Part shown: positions 6,811-7,800 of the stretch, piece by piece
How the letters are laid out: the number at the start of each line of letters is the position of its first letter
Numbering within the stretch: position 1 is the stretch's first letter
Position numbers and translations under genes: made by a program
Notes under the pieces: generated by a model
Told to the model about the DNA's origin: nothing
What the model saw: the letters and a program-made list of their open reading frames with translations, nothing else
Databases searched by the model: none
From: Caldithrix sp. RBG_13_44_9
GTDB lineage: Bacteria > Calditrichota > Calditrichia > RBG-13-44-9
Length of the DNA stretch: 7,800 nucleotides
Assembly (NCBI GenBank): GCA_001771055.1
Contig: MESS01000153.1
Coordinates: 37,949-45,748 of the forward strand
Reading direction: 5' to 3'

Positions 6811-7134
6811 TTACGCCTCAATTTTATATTCAAGCGTTTCTAAGTGCGATCGCAATCGTGGAGAAATAAAAATATTGCCTAAATTTTCTTTCTTCAGCTG
6901 AGTCAATAACAGATCAATATTCAGATCCACCGGATTGCTCTTATTGATGAAAAATATCTTCTGCTCCTCCACCATACATAACCCCCCTTTAAAATAGCCC
7001 AGCTCCTGCCTCACCTCGATTCCCAATTTTTTCAAGGTATCGCATAATTCATCCAGCAATAGCTGAGATTCCGGCGAGATGGTAACGGTTTTCTGACCTT
7101 TTCTTTTCTTTTTATAGATATTCATCCATGCCAT
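6811..7134 (-). CDS. Small conserved-looking hypothetical protein, 107 residues
   Basis: I do not recognise a named family. The N-terminus is strongly basic (NIYKKKRKGQK), followed by a predicted helix (PESQLLLDELCDTLKKLGIEVRQE). The central motif is GYFKGGLCMVEEQKIFFINK, then a helix with alternating leucines (DLLLTQLKK) and an ISPRLRSHLETL end. There is no signal peptide or membrane segment, so it is probably cytoplasmic. From memory, a G-F-K-G-G-x-C ... INK pattern occurs in short uncharacterised proteins of Bacteroidetes-related genomes. The strand-then-helix order loosely recalls ImmA/IrrE-type peptidase folds, but no HExxH is present and I do not claim that function. The gene overlaps the end of the mannose-1-phosphate guanylyltransferase gene by 23 bases and ends one base before the PilZ start. 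No strong SD precedes the ATG at 7134 or the alternative at 7125, so translation probably depends on coupling to the upstream gene. It is a real gene by packing and composition. Confidence 0.8.
   Translation of the reverse strand: MAWMNIYKKKRKGQKTVTISPESQLLLDELCDTLKKLGIEVRQELGYFKGGLCMVEEQKIFFINKSNPVDLNIDLLLTQLKKENLGNIFISPRLRSHLETLEYKIEA
6816..6819 (-). promoter_or_regulatory. Ribosome binding site of the PilZ gene, inside the preceding gene
   Basis: GAGG, six bases before the ATG at 6809, lies within the last codons of the upstream hypothetical gene. It supports the ATG over the TTG at 6833, which has no such site, and fits translational coupling. Confidence 0.55.
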
Positions 7135-7800
7135 TCTTTTTTAATTGTTCCACTAGATCTTTAACATCCTGAGTACGGCTTTTTTTGCAAACCAGCAGGG
7201 CGTCACCGGTGTCCACTACAATAAGATTTTTAACCCCCACCAGAGCTACCAGTTTTTGCGGGGCATAGACATAATTTTCCCCGGCATCCACAATCTGTAA
7301 ATCTTTAAAATCACCGCAATTCTTGTTTTTATCTTTTTCGGAAATATCATACACCACTTCCCAGCTGCCCACATCATTCCAGCCCATATTGGTGGGGATA
7401 ACAAAAACATTATGAGCTGTTTGCATCACTCCATAGTCGATGGAAATTCCCCGAATTCTTTTATAGACATCTTCCACCACGCTGCCGAAAGTGGCTTTAC
7501 CGATATGCGGCTTGATCTGAGTGAGTCCCTCATGCAATTCCGGCAGTTTTTCTTCGATTTCTTTTAGAATGGTGGAAGTCCGCCAGATGAACATACCGCT
7601 GTTCCAGTAAAAATCTCCACTGTTGATAAAACGCATGGCGGTTTCGGGATTGGGCTTTTCAGCAAAGGTTTTTACCCGATAGACACTGTCACTATTTATC
7701 TTTTTGATCTCTTCTCCCCGCTGAATATATCCATAGCCGGTAGAGGGATAAGTTGGATTAATTCCCAGAGTTACCAGGCTGTTAGTTTCTTTAGCGAAGA
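7112..7800 (-). CDS. manC: Mannose-1-phosphate guanylyltransferase, C-terminal part (start outside window)
   Basis: Makes GDP-mannose from mannose-1-phosphate and GTP in the cytoplasm, feeding exopolysaccharide, lipopolysaccharide or glycan synthesis. The frame stays open to the right edge, giving about 229 codons; an ATG at 7636 is internal, not the start. Conserved blocks appear in family order: LVTLGINPTYPSTGYGYI (Pro-Thr-Tyr-Pro and Thr-Gly-Tyr-Gly signature), FAEKP with the sugar-binding Lys, FYWNSGMFIW, ISIDYGVM and GWNDVGSW. A C-terminal beta-helix-like segment (LVALVGVKNLIVVDTGDALLVCKK) follows. The protein stops about 80 residues after GWNDVGSW, so it lacks the phosphomannose-isomerase cupin of bifunctional ManC/AlgA enzymes and resembles the short monofunctional type of about 350 residues. 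The N-terminal GTP-binding GGxGxRLWP motif would lie outside the window. Its last 23 bases overlap the hypothetical gene downstream, placing it first in the visible part of a three-gene operon ending with PilZ. The symbol manC follows common usage. Confidence 0.95.
   Translation of the reverse strand, partial: FAKETNSLVTLGINPTYPSTGYGYIQRGEEIKKINSDSVYRVKTFAEKPNPETAMRFINSGDFYWNSGMFIWRTSTILKEIEEKLPELHEGLTQIKPHIGKATFGSVVEDVYKRIRGISIDYGVMQTAHNVFVIPTNMGWNDVGSWEVVYDISEKDKNKNCGDFKDLQIVDAGENYVYAPQKLVALVGVKNLIVVDTGDALLVCKKSRTQDVKDLVEQLKKNGMDEYL

Noticed and set aside
6810..6833. TTG at 6833 as start of the PilZ protein
   Set aside because: It would lengthen the overlap with the hypothetical gene and has no SD; the ATG at 6809 has GAGG six bases upstream and follows the preceding stop directly.
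7112..7636. Treating the ATG at 7636 as the start of a 174-residue protein
   Set aside because: The frame continues upstream with conserved guanylyltransferase blocks (TYPSTGYGYI, FAEKP), so this Met is internal to a longer gene cut by the window edge.

Overview
All five protein-coding genes I can support lie on the minus strand, so the window reads from right to left. The DNA is moderately AT-rich, with AT-rich intergenic stretches and good AAGGAGG-type Shine-Dalgarno (SD) sites. One secreted protein ends in a type IX secretion (T9SS) type A sorting domain, and its neighbour is a TonB-dependent receptor with an N-terminal carboxypeptidase-regulatory-like domain. Together these point to a Gram-negative member of the Fibrobacteres-Chlorobi-Bacteroidetes group. 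The style of the proteins recalls Calditrichota, KSB1 or Ignavibacteria-like lineages more than classical Bacteroidetes. That placement is inference, because no rRNA or other marker gene is present.

Right-hand block (about 6465-7800): the C-terminal two thirds of a mannose-1-phosphate guanylyltransferase (GDP-mannose synthesis) overlaps a small conserved-looking gene of unknown function. One base separates that gene from a PilZ-domain gene. The tight packing suggests a translationally coupled operon linking nucleotide-sugar supply with c-di-GMP sensing.

Middle block (4225-6464): a 347-base non-coding leader contains several unused SD-like sites and a two-codon ORF. It is followed by a secreted protein with Asp-box (sialidase/BNR-like) motifs and a T9SS signal. 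A strong intrinsic terminator closes this unit, which therefore looks monocistronic.

Left-hand block (1-4224): a roughly 250-base regulatory region carries four copies of a 7-mer. It is followed by a 943-residue TonB-dependent receptor and, 33 bases later, the first 370 codons of a large secreted protein that runs off the left edge. The last two look like a receptor/secreted-protein operon at the outer membrane. The receptor's substrate cannot be read from the sequence.

No RNA genes, insertion sequences, CRISPR arrays or integration signatures were seen. The least explained parts are the two intergenic regions and the 107-residue hypothetical gene.
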